From a bacterium (lineage in GTDB: Bacteria > Cyanobacteriota > Vampirovibrionia > Vampirovibrionales > Vampirovibrionaceae), in NCBI GenBank assembly GCA_030429585.1, contig JAUIEU010000001.1, forward strand, positions 1,049,994 through 1,113,993: a stretch of 64,000 nt of DNA, written 5' to 3'. A program made the translations under genes and the position numbers. The notes beneath the pieces were generated by a model that saw only the letters and a program-made list of their open reading frames with translations, was not told the origin of the DNA and did not search any database. Shown piece by piece: positions 17,425 through 26,691 of the stretch (position 1 is the first letter of the stretch; every line of letters begins with the position of its first letter).

Positions 17425-17767
17425 AACCAAAATTCCAACCTTTTCCTCTTATTTTTAATTATTCCTGCCTAATTATTACCAATTATCCACAAAAACAGGC
17501 CGCCTTAAGGTTTTCTTAAGGATGTCTTTGGTTTCTCTTAAGGTTTTTTCTAGCAATTACGTCTAATTTAATGTTTTTATTTAATCAAGAGAGAAACACT
17601 TAACTTATCACCCCCGCTTAATTACTGTTCACTTATCCCCTCAACCTATTGCGTTCACTTATCCCTTAATTTATCCCACTTAAACTATCCCCCTTAATTT
17701 ATACACCCAGAGAGAAACCCTTCCCCACACCATCATTGCAACACCACACAGAGAGAGAACTAACTAT
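17425..17767. promoter_or_regulatory. AT-rich repeat-dense intergenic region
   Basis: This 343-base gap has no gene. It holds a perfect DnaA box TTATCCACA (17483-17491), four 11-bp-phased CTTAAGG-type repeats (17504-17544), a possible -10 box TTTAAT (17567-17572), and repeated TTATCCC-type words to about 17705. These include two exact copies of GTTCACTTATCCC at 17627-17639 and 17653-17665. The region is clearly richer in A and T than its neighbours. It probably controls the gene at 17768; an origin-like role is possible but weakly supported. Confidence 0.6.
17504..17544 (+). promoter_or_regulatory. PhoB/SphR-like direct-repeat array
   Basis: Four 8-mers start at 17504, 17515, 17526 and 17537: CTTAAGGT, CTTAAGGA, CTTTGGTT and CTTAAGGT, each separated by exactly 3 bases. 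An 11-bp period of direct repeats is the known binding geometry of OmpR/PhoB-family response regulators, and cyanobacterial Pho boxes are 8-mers with 3-base spacers beginning CTTAA. The downstream bases differ from the cyanobacterial CTTAACCT, so the regulator identity is inferred. Confidence 0.55.
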
Positions 17768-18544
17768 ATGAATATCCCTGGATTAACCCTGGGTGCTCTT
17801 CAGGCACCTCAGCGTGGCGGTGCCACTTTTTCGGCCCCTACCCCGCAAACAGGTACCAGCCTACTCAGCGCCCCTCAACAAGGCATTAACGGGTTTACCC
17901 AGCAAGGCAACGCCTTTGGCGCCACCGCCCAAGGTGGCCCAGTGGATATGCAACAAATGGAGCAAATGCTGCAACAAATAAAAGAGCAAACCTTAAAAGC
18001 GGAGATAGCCAAACTAGAGCTGAAACAACAACAGTTTTCCGCCCAAGGAAAAAACGACGAAGCACAAGCCCTTCAGCCTGAAATTAATCACCTTAAAACC
18101 GAATTGGCCCAGCTACAAAGTGGCCAAGGAAATGGTTCACCCCAAGCAGCGCAAGGCCCTGCCCCCGCCGGTGGCGCAGCCCCTAGTGCCGCTGCTGCGC
18201 CGCCCGCAGCAAGCGCCCCCCCTAGTGGTGGAGAAGCCCCCACCGCTGCCCCTAGTGCGGGTGCCGAGCAAGCCCAAAGCACCAGCGACAAAGTACTAGA
18301 ACTGATGGCGAAAGTACTAGAAAGAATTTTTGAAAAAACGATAGATAGCTCTATAGCAGAAAAAACCGAAGCCGAAAAAACCAACGACGACAAAAAAAGT
18401 GACGAGGCCAAAGACACGGACAGCGACACGAAAAACACAGATAAAGACACAAGCACCGACGACACCAAGGCCACCCCAGCAACCGAAGCCCCTGCAAGCA
18501 ACACAACAAAAAAAGTAACTGTTAAACAAAACCAAGCCGCTTAG
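17768..18544 (+). CDS. Low-complexity coiled-coil protein, unknown
   Basis: A 258-residue protein that I do not recognise. Residues 1-60 are Gly/Gln/Thr-rich with no classical signal peptide. Residues about 60-120 form a Gln/Glu/Leu coiled coil (QMEQMLQQIKEQTLKAEIAK). A Pro/Ala/Gly linker follows, then a short amphipathic helix (VLELMAKVLERIFEKTI), and the tail is Lys/Asp/Thr-rich and disordered. The composition suits a structural, surface or secreted protein. Its long repeat-rich 5' region suggests regulated expression, perhaps by a response regulator. Confidence 0.75.
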   Translation: MNIPGLTLGALQAPQRGGATFSAPTPQTGTSLLSAPQQGINGFTQQGNAFGATAQGGPVDMQQMEQMLQQIKEQTLKAEIAKLELKQQQFSAQGKNDEAQALQPEINHLKTELAQLQSGQGNGSPQAAQGPAPAGGAAPSAAAAPPAASAPPSGGEAPTAAPSAGAEQAQSTSDKVLELMAKVLERIFEKTIDSSIAEKTEAEKTNDDKKSDEAKDTDSDTKNTDKDTSTDDTKATPATEAPASNTTKKVTVKQNQAA

Positions 18545-18587
18545 GCGTTACCCCCCCCCTTATATTCTCTCAAAATAGAGGAGCCCA

Positions 18588-18630
18588 TAACGCCAATAGG
18601 CCCACACTGTGGTGCTTGTTGGCGTTTCCT
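18588..18630 (+). terminator. Terminator hairpin after the 17768 gene
   Basis: AACGCCAA (18588-18595) pairs perfectly with TTGGCGTT (18618-18625). The loop contains a smaller CCCACACTGTGG-type stem, and T-rich sequence follows. It sits between the convergent genes ending at 18544 and 18664, and could act in both directions. Confidence 0.6.
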
Positions 18631-18663
18631 TATTCTACCGGTATTCGGTAAAACACCTATCTA

Positions 18664-19518
18664 CTAAGCTTGGGCGTTATAGGGCGAATGGTGTTGGTAA
18701 TCTGCCCCATAGGGCGATACCTGAGGGTTTAACCCACGACGAATTTGAGGGAAGGCATCCTTACCGGTGCCACCCTTATGCGCCTTCACCGAGTTTTTCG
18801 TCATTACAATATTAAGCAAGGGGATGCCAATCCCCAGCAAGGCAATGTTTACCACCAAGCCCAGTGTGCTCATGGCATTTCGTTTGGTGACCATGCGTTT
18901 AAATTCTTTGGCTAAATTTTCTATTTTAGCGGTGGAAACATGCCCACCCGCCCGCAATTGGGCCAGGCGTTTATCGCCCAACTCCTTTACCTGGCTGCTG
19001 GATAACAAATCACTGTTGACCAAAGCATACTTCCACCGGCGGACGCCCCGCACCACCTTGGCCACCCGAGACCCTGAGTCACCAATCGCCTTGCCCATAA
19101 AGGGGCGCTTAATGGTGTCGGCCTGTGGTGCCGTCATTAACTGGTTCCATGTGTTAGGAAAGATGGCCTTGGTAAAAAACCGTAGCAAAAAGTTGGACCC
19201 AAAAAAGAACATGGTAAAGCCAATGGTATCCCGCAAGGCATGCTCATACACTTCTCGGTAATTATCAATTTGGGCGCCTCGCACACCCGCCGCCACCAAC
19301 CGGCTTAATATCATGGCCACATAAATAAAGTGGCTTTGCCCACGGGGGGTGGTTAGCAGTTTTTGGTAATCCAGCTTTTTAACAAACCCGTTTACTTTTA
19401 ATAATTTAGGCAAAGGCTTAGCCGCAACACCACCCAAACGATTTGCCGCAGGCGTGGCATACAGCGGGGTGGCCGCCGTGGTAGTGGTGGTGGATGGAGA
19501 GGAGGACGGTGTCATCAT
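18664..19518 (-). CDS. Lineage-specific membrane protein, unknown
   Basis: A 284-residue protein with a Thr/Ser-rich N-terminus, a hydrophobic helix near 105-125 (IGFTMFFFGSNFLLRFF) and another near 225-245 (LGLVVNIALLGIGIPLLNIV). The segment RGAQIDNYREVYEHALRDTIGF resembles the equivalent place in its upstream neighbour, so the two are probably paralogues. Its start overlaps the neighbour's stop by four bases, implying coupled translation and a shared complex. I do not recognise a family outside this lineage. Confidence 0.7.
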   Translation of the reverse strand: MMTPSSSPSTTTTTAATPLYATPAANRLGGVAAKPLPKLLKVNGFVKKLDYQKLLTTPRGQSHFIYVAMILSRLVAAGVRGAQIDNYREVYEHALRDTIGFTMFFFGSNFLLRFFTKAIFPNTWNQLMTAPQADTIKRPFMGKAIGDSGSRVAKVVRGVRRWKYALVNSDLLSSSQVKELGDKRLAQLRAGGHVSTAKIENLAKEFKRMVTKRNAMSTLGLVVNIALLGIGIPLLNIVMTKNSVKAHKGGTGKDAFPQIRRGLNPQVSPYGADYQHHSPYNAQA

Positions 19519-20930
19519 AATGCGCGCCCCCCATGGATAGCGCCTACGGTGCCAGCCTGAGTGTTACCTGCCGTAGCACCCACCTGCTGAGATTGTTGCA
19601 TCCGCCGGAAATGCTGACTGGCAGCCACCAGGCCGTTTTTCTCAACATCGCCCAACCCGGGGAAGTACACCTTGCCGTGATGACGACGCGCCGTTAGCCA
19701 ATTGTTTAAAAAGGCAACGCCACTGGCCAGCACCAAGGTAAGGCCGTACGGCAAGGCGGTTAGCAAGGTGCGGCGTTTTAGCACATAAGGCAGCACCCCT
19801 TGTTTTATGGAGGGGAACAGATTTTGCCACACGCGTTTTAACGCCGAAGGCTTACCCTTGCCCACCATTGGGCCCACCGGGCCAAACAAACGGTTGTGTA
19901 CTTGGGTAATAAACGGCGCCGTTAGTTTAGAAGAAAAAATGTGGCGATGTTGGCGCGCCTGCGCTTGGCCAGCGTTAGTGCCGGCAAGCACGTGCCCGTA
20001 CTCCTTCATCGCCACGCCCTTAACGTACTGCTGCCAAAAGGTCCGCATCTCTTGCAGCAATAGCGGTAGGGATTTATCACTTAATTTGGTGGTTGGGTTT
20101 TTCCACACATGCACTTGGGTGGTTAGGTTACTGTGGGGGCCCTTGGCAAAGTCCACCACTGGGGCCATGGCCTCTTTAGTAGTGGCTTCCGTTTTAGCCA
20201 ACAGGCCCACCAGTCGGTTTCGCTGGGCACTATCCAGGGTGCCGCTAACAATGGGGGCCATACCAGGGCGTTGCGCCTGGGCAATGGCTACCTTGTTTTC
20301 CAGCTCGGTAATAAGAGTGGGGGCCACGTGCCCGCTAGTGGATTGCACCCGGCGCAGCATGCCATCGTAAAAAGCGTGCTGTAACTCTCCTAAGGTTTTG
20401 CCCTTGGAGCGACTTAAGGCTTCTGAAAATTGGTTGCCCAAAATCTCCAAGGTTTCGCCGTGGATGTGGTTTTTGTACCAACGGATAGCAGGAATGAGGC
20501 CTTGTTTCGTTTGCTTGGCGGCTTTGCGGCGGGTTAGCGCCTGGGCAATACGAGTGCTGCCCCAGGCCAGCCAGCCAGATAAAAACACAATGCTAAACAG
20601 CCCGCTGCTCTCTCGAATGCCGGTTTCCAGTCCCATATCGTAGCCGCGTTCTTCCAGCTCCATGGCGGTACGGGGCACAATAAACCCGGCCAAATCAATG
20701 GACATTAGCTCTAAAATAGGGTCTTGCTGGATGCGCCCCACCGTATTAACAATGCCACCAATAATGGGCGAGGCCAGTATATTACCAAAGGCCGGTTGGG
20801 GCCTTGTTGCTTGGGTTTTTAACCCAGGTGGGTTGCTATTAGTTGCCACAGCCGGGGCCGCAGGGGGGGCCGATAAAGGAACGGTGCCTGCATTGAAGCC
20901 AAACGTTGTGCGGACAGAGGGCATTAACAA
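19515..20930 (-). CDS. Lineage-specific membrane protein, unknown
   Basis: A 471-residue protein. The N-terminus is Pro/Ala-rich with TTFGFNAG, followed by a segment (about 75-125) with DLAGFIVPRTAMELEERGYD and a hydrophobic stretch SGLFSIVFLSGWLAW. The middle is long and helical, and a hydrophobic helix near 400-425 (TALPYGLTLVLASGVAFLNNWL) is followed by a Gln/Gly-rich tail. It shares its architecture with the 18664 and 42940 genes. Start choice: the first ATG; an alternative is the Met at residue 3. Role unknown. Confidence 0.7.
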   Translation of the reverse strand: MLMPSVRTTFGFNAGTVPLSAPPAAPAVATNSNPPGLKTQATRPQPAFGNILASPIIGGIVNTVGRIQQDPILELMSIDLAGFIVPRTAMELEERGYDMGLETGIRESSGLFSIVFLSGWLAWGSTRIAQALTRRKAAKQTKQGLIPAIRWYKNHIHGETLEILGNQFSEALSRSKGKTLGELQHAFYDGMLRRVQSTSGHVAPTLITELENKVAIAQAQRPGMAPIVSGTLDSAQRNRLVGLLAKTEATTKEAMAPVVDFAKGPHSNLTTQVHVWKNPTTKLSDKSLPLLLQEMRTFWQQYVKGVAMKEYGHVLAGTNAGQAQARQHRHIFSSKLTAPFITQVHNRLFGPVGPMVGKGKPSALKRVWQNLFPSIKQGVLPYVLKRRTLLTALPYGLTLVLASGVAFLNNWLTARRHHGKVYFPGLGDVEKNGLVAASQHFRRMQQSQQVGATAGNTQAGTVGAIHGGRAL

Positions 20931-21202
20931 AAATCGAAAGAGAGGGAAATAAAGTTAAACGTGTGTCAGAAAAAAAGGTTAAGCCGGGCATTCCGCACCA
21001 AACGCCCACAATAGGCACCACCTGCCCAACAAACCAATAAGGGAGCCCCTTAAGGCGTGGTAGAGAAAGATGGTACACACCACCCCGTGGTGGTATGGCT
21101 AAAACGGGTGCGGACCCTACGATATATAAGCCCCCTAAAGGCTAAAGTGTGTGCCCCCCTCTATCAATATTACGAAATATTACAACACTGCCGCCTGCGT
21201 TG

Positions 21203-21790
21203 CTACAGGCTTAGGTGGGGCTGAAGGGCCTGCAAGGTTTTAGCACCAATGCCTTTAACACGGGTAATGTGGGCCACACGGGCAAAAGGGCCGTGGGTTT
21301 TTCGGTAAGCCACTATGCGGCCAGCAAGGGCAGGGCCTATGCCTGGCAAGCGCTGCAAGGCCGTGCTACTGGCCGTGTTTAGGTTAAGTGTACCCACCAT
21401 GGGCTGCTTTTTAGCGGCATGGCGCTTGGGGGCGGGTGTAACGGCGGTGGTCGTGGCCACCAACCCTGTGTTGGGTTCTATAATGGGTGCGCCGCCTAGG
21501 GCGGCTACCGTTGCCATGGCCACCACCGGAGACCCTGCTGCCGACAACACCTCTGTTGGTAGCGGGCAATAAGGTGCCAATGGCCCGGCAGCCGTAGTGC
21601 CACTAACCACCACAGGCATTACCAGTCTGGCTGGGAATAACCAGGCACCCCCCAGCATACCTGCCACCAGGGCTCCGCTAACCACCAACATCGCGGCATC
21701 CCAGTGCTGGCGCCACCACGCGCCGGTACCCAGCCCGGCCACCACGCCTGCCACATAGGCCCTGCACTGTTGCCAACACCCCGCTACCAT
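21203..21790 (-). CDS. comEA: ComEA-like DNA-binding competence protein
   Basis: A 195-residue protein with an N-terminal membrane anchor (about 32-52, [19 protein letters not shown]), a variable linker, and a C-terminal double helix-hairpin-helix domain. The domain contains [29 protein letters not shown] and [19 protein letters not shown], the hallmark of ComEA, the periplasmic receptor for transforming DNA. It lies 24 bases downstream of leuA on the same strand. ComEC is not in the window. Relevant to the phage-like cassettes because gene transfer agent recipients commonly use competence proteins. Confidence 0.85.
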   Translation of the reverse strand: MVAGCWQQCRAYVAGVVAGLGTGAWWRQHWDAAMLVVSGALVAGMLGGAWLFPARLVMPVVVSGTTAAGPLAPYCPLPTEVLSAAGSPVVAMATVAALGGAPIIEPNTGLVATTTAVTPAPKRHAAKKQPMVGTLNLNTASSTALQRLPGIGPALAGRIVAYRKTHGPFARVAHITRVKGIGAKTLQALQPHLSL

Positions 21791-21814
21791 ACCGGTTAGT
21801 ACCTTTCTACAAGG

Positions 21815-23029
21815 CTACGATACGGGCGCCGATTGAATCTTGTCAAACAGGGCTTTCAGGTCGTCGTCTTCTACCCGTTTTTGGGTGTCGGCCAGCTGTT
21901 TAAAGGCCTCAAAAAAGGCCACCATCTCGGCATTTTCGGGTTCTATGCCAATTTGTTTTAGGCGTTGCTTAACCGCCGCACGCCCGCTACGGGGGCCCAG
22001 CGGTAACTTGCTGCCCGTTAGGCCAATCCACTCCGGCACCATAATTTCGTAGGTACGGCTATCTTTTAAGTGCCCCGCTTGGTGGATGCCAGATTCGTGG
22101 GCAAAGGCATTACTGCCCACCACCGCCTTGTTATGCTGCACCGTCATGCTGGTCAGTTCGCTCACCATCACGCTGGTTTCGTAAAAATGCTGGGTGTTAA
22201 TGGTGGTATGCAGGCCGCCAAAATAATCAGGGCGAACCTTCATGGCCATCACCACTTCTTCCATGGCCGCATTACCGGCGCGCTCGCCAATACCATTAAT
22301 GGTGCATTCTATTTGCCGGGCCCCATTTTGTACGCCAGCCAAACTGTTGGCGGTGGCCAAGCCTAAATCGTTATGGCAATGGGTGGAAATAATGGCTTTC
22401 TCCACGTTGGGCACATGCTTCATAATGCCGGCAATCAAGCCGCCAAACTCATTAGGGATGGTATAGCCCACCGTATCGGGGATGTTGACCACCTTGGCGC
22501 CCGCGTCAATCACGGCTTCTACCACTTGGTATAAAAACTCGGGGTCGGTGCGCCCAGCATCTTCCGCGCTAAATTCCACATCCGCATCTACATGGCCCTT
22601 GGTTTTATCCACCGCATAGGCCACCATGGCACGGGCCATGTCTAAAATGTCTTGCCGCGGTTTGCCAAATTTGGCATTAATGTGGATATCACTGGTGGCC
22701 ACAAAGGTGTGGATACGAGGCCGAGACGCCACTTTAACCGCATCCCAGGTGGCATCAATATCGCCTGTCATGGTGCGGGCCAACCCCGCCACACGAGGGC
22801 CCGTGGGGGTGCTAATAACACGGGCAATCTCTTGCACGCTTTTAAAATCGCCAGGGCTACTAAACGGAAAACCTGCTTCAATCACATCCACGTTTAAATC
22901 GGCCAATTTGTGGGCGATTTGCATTTTTTCGTCGTGGGTAAGGGCGGCCCCGGCGCTTTGTTCACCGTCTCTCAAGGTGGTATCAAAAATCTGGACGCGC
23001 TGTGCTTCCGTTGGCGTGGGGGTCGTCAT
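21815..23029 (-). CDS. leuA: 2-isopropylmalate synthase, short form without regulatory domain
   Basis: Condenses acetyl-CoA with 2-oxoisovalerate, the first step of leucine synthesis. The 404-residue product has the TIM-barrel signature [14 protein letters not shown], the metal ligands STHCHNDLG, the [11 protein letters not shown] motif, and the linker domain with [12 protein letters not shown]. It ends near SAPVS, where typical LeuA (about 500-520 residues) continues with the leucine-binding dimer domain. comEA starts 24 bases later, leaving no room for a lost domain. Feedback inhibition by leucine is therefore probably absent or handled differently. A related Re-type or citramalate synthase specificity cannot be excluded. 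Confidence 0.9.
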   Translation of the reverse strand: MTTPTPTEAQRVQIFDTTLRDGEQSAGAALTHDEKMQIAHKLADLNVDVIEAGFPFSSPGDFKSVQEIARVISTPTGPRVAGLARTMTGDIDATWDAVKVASRPRIHTFVATSDIHINAKFGKPRQDILDMARAMVAYAVDKTKGHVDADVEFSAEDAGRTDPEFLYQVVEAVIDAGAKVVNIPDTVGYTIPNEFGGLIAGIMKHVPNVEKAIISTHCHNDLGLATANSLAGVQNGARQIECTINGIGERAGNAAMEEVVMAMKVRPDYFGGLHTTINTQHFYETSVMVSELTSMTVQHNKAVVGSNAFAHESGIHQAGHLKDSRTYEIMVPEWIGLTGSKLPLGPRSGRAAVKQRLKQIGIEPENAEMVAFFEAFKQLADTQKRVEDDDLKALFDKIQSAPVS

Positions 23030-23282
23030 GGTGATGGTAGCCCTTATGGTCGTTGCTATGGGTACTGCCCAAACAGTATTACTAATGGCCCTAGCATACC
23101 ATTAACACGCCCCCACCCCCCACTGGCCTACGGGCGCAGCAGTAACGGAACTTTACGCAACCCCAACCATCCTTACTCATTCGCCTGCGGGTTGCAGGCA
23201 GGTTCATCCTACTGGTATCGTTATCCTACGGTGCCGCTTTTTCACCAGCACCTTTGCACTTTTTACTAGGATACCCTTTTCC

Positions 23283-24065
23283 ATGCCGTTGCTTCGCACC
23301 TTGCTGGCCACTACCTTACTTGTACTAACGTTGCTGTGGGCACCTGCTGGCACCGCCGCCAGCAAGGATAAAACCCTGCCCCCCCAGTATGCTAAGGCAG
23401 GCCACCCCACCGTGCTGGCGTTTTATGCCCCCTGGTGCAGCGGTTGCAAGCAAATAAAACCACTAGAAACCATGCTGGAAGACAAAACCCATACCACCGT
23501 TACCTGGCACCATGTAGATGTAGATACCCGCGACGGCAAAGTCCTTGGCTACCGGTATGATATCCACTCCACCCCCAGCTACCTGCTGTTTAAAGCGGAT
23601 GGCCAACCTGATTTTTCCCTATCGGGCCGCGTTAGCCCTGGGATGTTACAACACCAGGTATACAAGCTGGCGGGCCTTCGCAAGGCGATTCCCTTCCCCA
23701 CCGGCATGGCGACCCCTGAAATTAAGCGCAAAAACCCCATTGCCCACCTGGTGCGGTTTACCGCCAACCAATGTAATACCAGCTATTGTAAAAAAGATTC
23801 AAAAAAGTTTGCGTATTTTCAGCAACAGTTGGGGTTATGGCCTTACAAAACCAACATTTGGCAAATGGATACCGCAAAGCAGGCCACCTACTTTAAGCAA
23901 ATTACCGCCACAGAAAAACCCTACGATGCCAAAGCCGGGGTGTATTACGCCCTAATGGATACGGATGGGGTGCCCTTGTTTCGGCATAACCGCCCCCTAA
24001 ACCCAGAGGCCATGCGCACCATTGCCAGCATTTTGCAAATGGTAGCCGCCGGCCAAGTGAAATAG
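23283..24065 (+). CDS. Secreted thioredoxin-like protein
   Basis: A 260-residue protein with a signal peptide (about 1-26, LLATTLLVLTLLWAPAGTAAS), then a thioredoxin fold with active site WCSGC in FYAPWCSGCKQIKP and the cis-Pro segment STPSYLLF. About 120 C-terminal residues beyond the thioredoxin domain include a second cysteine pair (NQCNTSYC). It likely acts as a periplasmic disulfide oxidoreductase, but its partner is unknown. Start chosen at 23283 because it gives a clean signal sequence. Confidence 0.82.
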   Translation: MPLLRTLLATTLLVLTLLWAPAGTAASKDKTLPPQYAKAGHPTVLAFYAPWCSGCKQIKPLETMLEDKTHTTVTWHHVDVDTRDGKVLGYRYDIHSTPSYLLFKADGQPDFSLSGRVSPGMLQHQVYKLAGLRKAIPFPTGMATPEIKRKNPIAHLVRFTANQCNTSYCKKDSKKFAYFQQQLGLWPYKTNIWQMDTAKQATYFKQITATEKPYDAKAGVYYALMDTDGVPLFRHNRPLNPEAMRTIASILQMVAAGQVK

Positions 24066-24143
24066 GCAATGTTATAGGGGCAACCGTTTTATACATAGGT
24101 AGCTATAGTAATTAAGCTTATTTTTTACAAGGAGCCACCCTAT

Positions 24144-24437
24144 ATGATAAACGGCGTACGTTTTGGTATGGTTTTTGCCAAACCAAAGAACTCAAACTCT
24201 ACCAAACCATTTAATATTTCTGATTTTACAACTACAGTTGAAGAATTAGGGATAAATAGACTTAGAGACAGTGATGATCTTCGCTTTAGAATACAAAAAA
24301 GCCGTGATGGCCGAGGAGCCGCTATTTCCACCGCTAACAGCGAAGAAGATGAAACTTTATTAACTTGGCTAGAAGACCAAGATACTCTTGCAGACAGCTA
24401 CAATTTCAATGCATTTACATCAAGCCAAGAATCTTGA
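24144..24437 (+). CDS. Small hypothetical protein
   Basis: A 97-residue protein, unrecognised. The N-terminus MINGVRFGMVFAKPK resembles other short proteins in this window by starting with MIN and an FG pair. The rest is polar and acidic. A strong ribosome site AAGGAG lies 9 bases before the ATG, which supports real expression. The gene is clearly richer in A and T than the flanking genes. Confidence 0.6.
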   Translation: MINGVRFGMVFAKPKNSNSTKPFNISDFTTTVEELGINRLRDSDDLRFRIQKSRDGRGAAISTANSEEDETLLTWLEDQDTLADSYNFNAFTSSQES

Positions 24438-24549
24438 CGCAATTAAGTTTTTAACCTAAATTAGTAGTTAATCTGAATCACTTTTTACAAAGTGGGATGC
24501 TGTTTTATCGGCGCCCGCTTTTTTGCTTGTTAGGCCCTTTTTTATCGCC

Positions 24550-25107
24550 ATGCCCACCACCTCGCCCCTAAACCCAGCCATTATTTGCCCCGCCGTGGCC
24601 ACCGCCATTGGCCCAGTGCTGGCAGCGCAATTCCCAGCGGTTACCCTGGTAGGGGTGGATTGGTTTACCGAACACAACCAAACCCACGTGTACATTGCGG
24701 TAGAAAACACTGCCTGCGGCAACTTAACCGAGCAACCCACCCCAGACGCCCTGCGCGCCCTGCCTTATATTTCGTTAGAAACCTGCGCTGACATTAGCCG
24801 CGCCATAGACGATGCGGTAGACGCCCTGCCGGAACTGGCCCAAGTCGCCTACCACCTGGATGTGGGCTCGCCAGGGGCGTTTCGTCAGCTAACCACCGCC
24901 CACGAGTTGGCCTTTTACAGCCACTGGCCCGTGACCCTAACACCCAGCAAAAAAAGCGGCAACAAAGCCAAACCCATTAACGGCCACTTAAGCACCTCCG
25001 CCACCCTGGTTAATGCCGATGGCACCGAGCACCCCCTCGCCCTGGATGACCTGGACGCAGGCACCATGGTGCTGGCCCTAAACCCCACCCTACCCAAGGC
25101 CACATAG
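24550..25107 (+). CDS. rimP: Ribosome maturation factor RimP (divergent)
   Basis: Assists 30S subunit maturation. The 185-residue product retains the RimP layout: an N-terminal alpha-beta domain (TLVGVDWFTEHNQTHVYIAVE), the CADISRAID helix, and the LDVGSPGAFRQLTTAHELAFY segment equivalent to the family VSSPGxxRPL region, followed by an Sm-like C-terminal domain. Similarity is weak on its own, but the position directly before nusA is the universal rimP position. The ATG at 24550 was chosen over an upstream TTG-like extension. Confidence 0.8.
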   Translation: MPTTSPLNPAIICPAVATAIGPVLAAQFPAVTLVGVDWFTEHNQTHVYIAVENTACGNLTEQPTPDALRALPYISLETCADISRAIDDAVDALPELAQVAYHLDVGSPGAFRQLTTAHELAFYSHWPVTLTPSKKSGNKAKPINGHLSTSATLVNADGTEHPLALDDLDAGTMVLALNPTLPKAT

Positions 25108-25200
25108 CACGGCGCCCATCCCTTGCGCACGGTTACTTTTCCTCTTTTTACTTTTTATTGAACCCACCCCCTTTTACGAAAATTTACGGAGACCCCCACC

Positions 25201-26667
25201 ATGATTAAAATTGGCCCCGCCCTGCTAGAAAACGCCGAACTCCTCGAGCGCGAACGCGGCATCCCCAAGGATGTAACCTTGGATGCGTTGCGCGAAGCCA
25301 TGGTGGCGGCCTACAAGCGCTATGCTAAGTTCCACACCACCGAAGGCTTTGTGTGCCACCTTATCGAGCGCAGCGGCGAAATTGGGATTTTTCAACAGCG
25401 CGAAATTGTGGAAAGCATCCCAGAAGAAATTACCGAAGAAGAGCTGGAACACACCGTTATTTTGTTAGAAGAAGCCCGCAAACTAAAGCCAGATGCTGAA
25501 GTTGGCGATATTTTAGAATTTGAAGTAACCCCCAACGATTTTGGCCGTATTGCCGCCCAAAGCGCCAAGCAGGTGATTACCCAGCGCATTCGCGAAGCTG
25601 AAAAACTGCTAATTTTGAAAGAGTTTGAAGACAAAAAAGGCCAAGTAACCACCGCCATTGTGCAACGGGTAGAAGGCCGCAATATTGTGGTAAACATTGG
25701 CAAAAGCGAAGCCGTACTGCCCCCACGCGAGCAATTGGCTGGCGAATACTACCGGGTGGGCAACAAGCTGCGCGTGTTTGTTAGCGATATCCGCGAAAGT
25801 GGCCGCGTACCCCAAATTATCGTGTCGCAATCTCACCCTGCCATGGTGCGAGAAGTGTTTGAACTGGAAGTGCCCGAGATTGAAGATGGCATTATTGAGC
25901 TAAAAGCCATTGCCCGCGAAGCGGGCCACCGCACCAAGGTTGCCGTGCACACCAACGACCCCGACGTGGACCCACAGGGCGCGTGTATTGGCTCGCGTGG
26001 TAGCCGTATCCAAGCCATCGTCAACGAGCTTAAAAACGAAAAAATCGATATTATCCGCTTTGACGAAGACCCGGTAACCTTTATTGGCAACGCCTTGGCC
26101 CCGGCTCGCATTGTGAATATTTATATTGATTACAGCGACCCAGAATACAAGCAAGCCTTAGTGGTGGTGCCGGATGATCAGCTTTCTCTTGCGATTGGCC
26201 GCAGTGGGCAAAATGTACGCCTAGCCAGCAAATTAACCGGCTACAAGCTGGATATTAAAGGGCTAGAAATTATCGAAACCGAAGGCCTGCCCCTCCACAT
26301 TTACGAGCAATACTACGGCACACCGGATGAAGTGGCTGAAGAAAGCGGCGGCCAAGAAGTTGTTGCGCCCGAAGGCGCTGGTGATGCGGTTGCTACCGAC
26401 CTACCTGCTGAAGACGCTGTACCCGCAGAAGCAGGCGCCATGACGGAAGGCGCTGAGGTGCCCACCGACACCGACGCCGTGGAAGCCAGAGCCGAAGCCC
26501 AACAAGCTGCCCAACAGGCGAACGACACAGATACAACAGACACGGACGCTGAAACACCCAAAGCAGCGGACGATGCACCTGTTGCCGGCGCCGATGCCCC
26601 TACTACGGACGAACCTGCTGAAACCGCCACCGCCGAAGAAACCCCCGAAAACGTACCGACGGCCTAA
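25201..26667 (+). CDS. nusA: Transcription termination/antitermination protein NusA
   Basis: RNA polymerase-binding factor for pausing, termination and antitermination. It has the N-terminal domain (about 1-125), an S1 domain (about 135-200), and two KH domains (about 210-345, with DPQGACIGSRGSRIQAIVNEL and LSLAIGRSGQNVRLASKLTG). From about 385 to 488 there is a long Ala/Glu/Asp/Thr-rich acidic tail in place of the enterobacterial repeat domains. The ribosome site ACGGAG lies about 8 bases before the ATG. It is part of the rimP-nusA-ylxR-infB-rbfA operon. Confidence 0.97.
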   Translation: MIKIGPALLENAELLERERGIPKDVTLDALREAMVAAYKRYAKFHTTEGFVCHLIERSGEIGIFQQREIVESIPEEITEEELEHTVILLEEARKLKPDAEVGDILEFEVTPNDFGRIAAQSAKQVITQRIREAEKLLILKEFEDKKGQVTTAIVQRVEGRNIVVNIGKSEAVLPPREQLAGEYYRVGNKLRVFVSDIRESGRVPQIIVSQSHPAMVREVFELEVPEIEDGIIELKAIAREAGHRTKVAVHTNDPDVDPQGACIGSRGSRIQAIVNELKNEKIDIIRFDEDPVTFIGNALAPARIVNIYIDYSDPEYKQALVVVPDDQLSLAIGRSGQNVRLASKLTGYKLDIKGLEIIETEGLPLHIYEQYYGTPDEVAEESGGQEVVAPEGAGDAVATDLPAEDAVPAEAGAMTEGAEVPTDTDAVEARAEAQQAAQQANDTDTTDTDAETPKAADDAPVAGADAPTTDEPAETATAEETPENVPTA

Positions 26668-26691
26668 GCACACGGTAGCAACGAACCACTT

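Noticed and set aside
17425-17767. Replication origin as the main call for this gap
   Set aside because: Only one perfect DnaA box is present and no dnaA, dnaN or rpmH is near, so it is reported only as a low-confidence finding.
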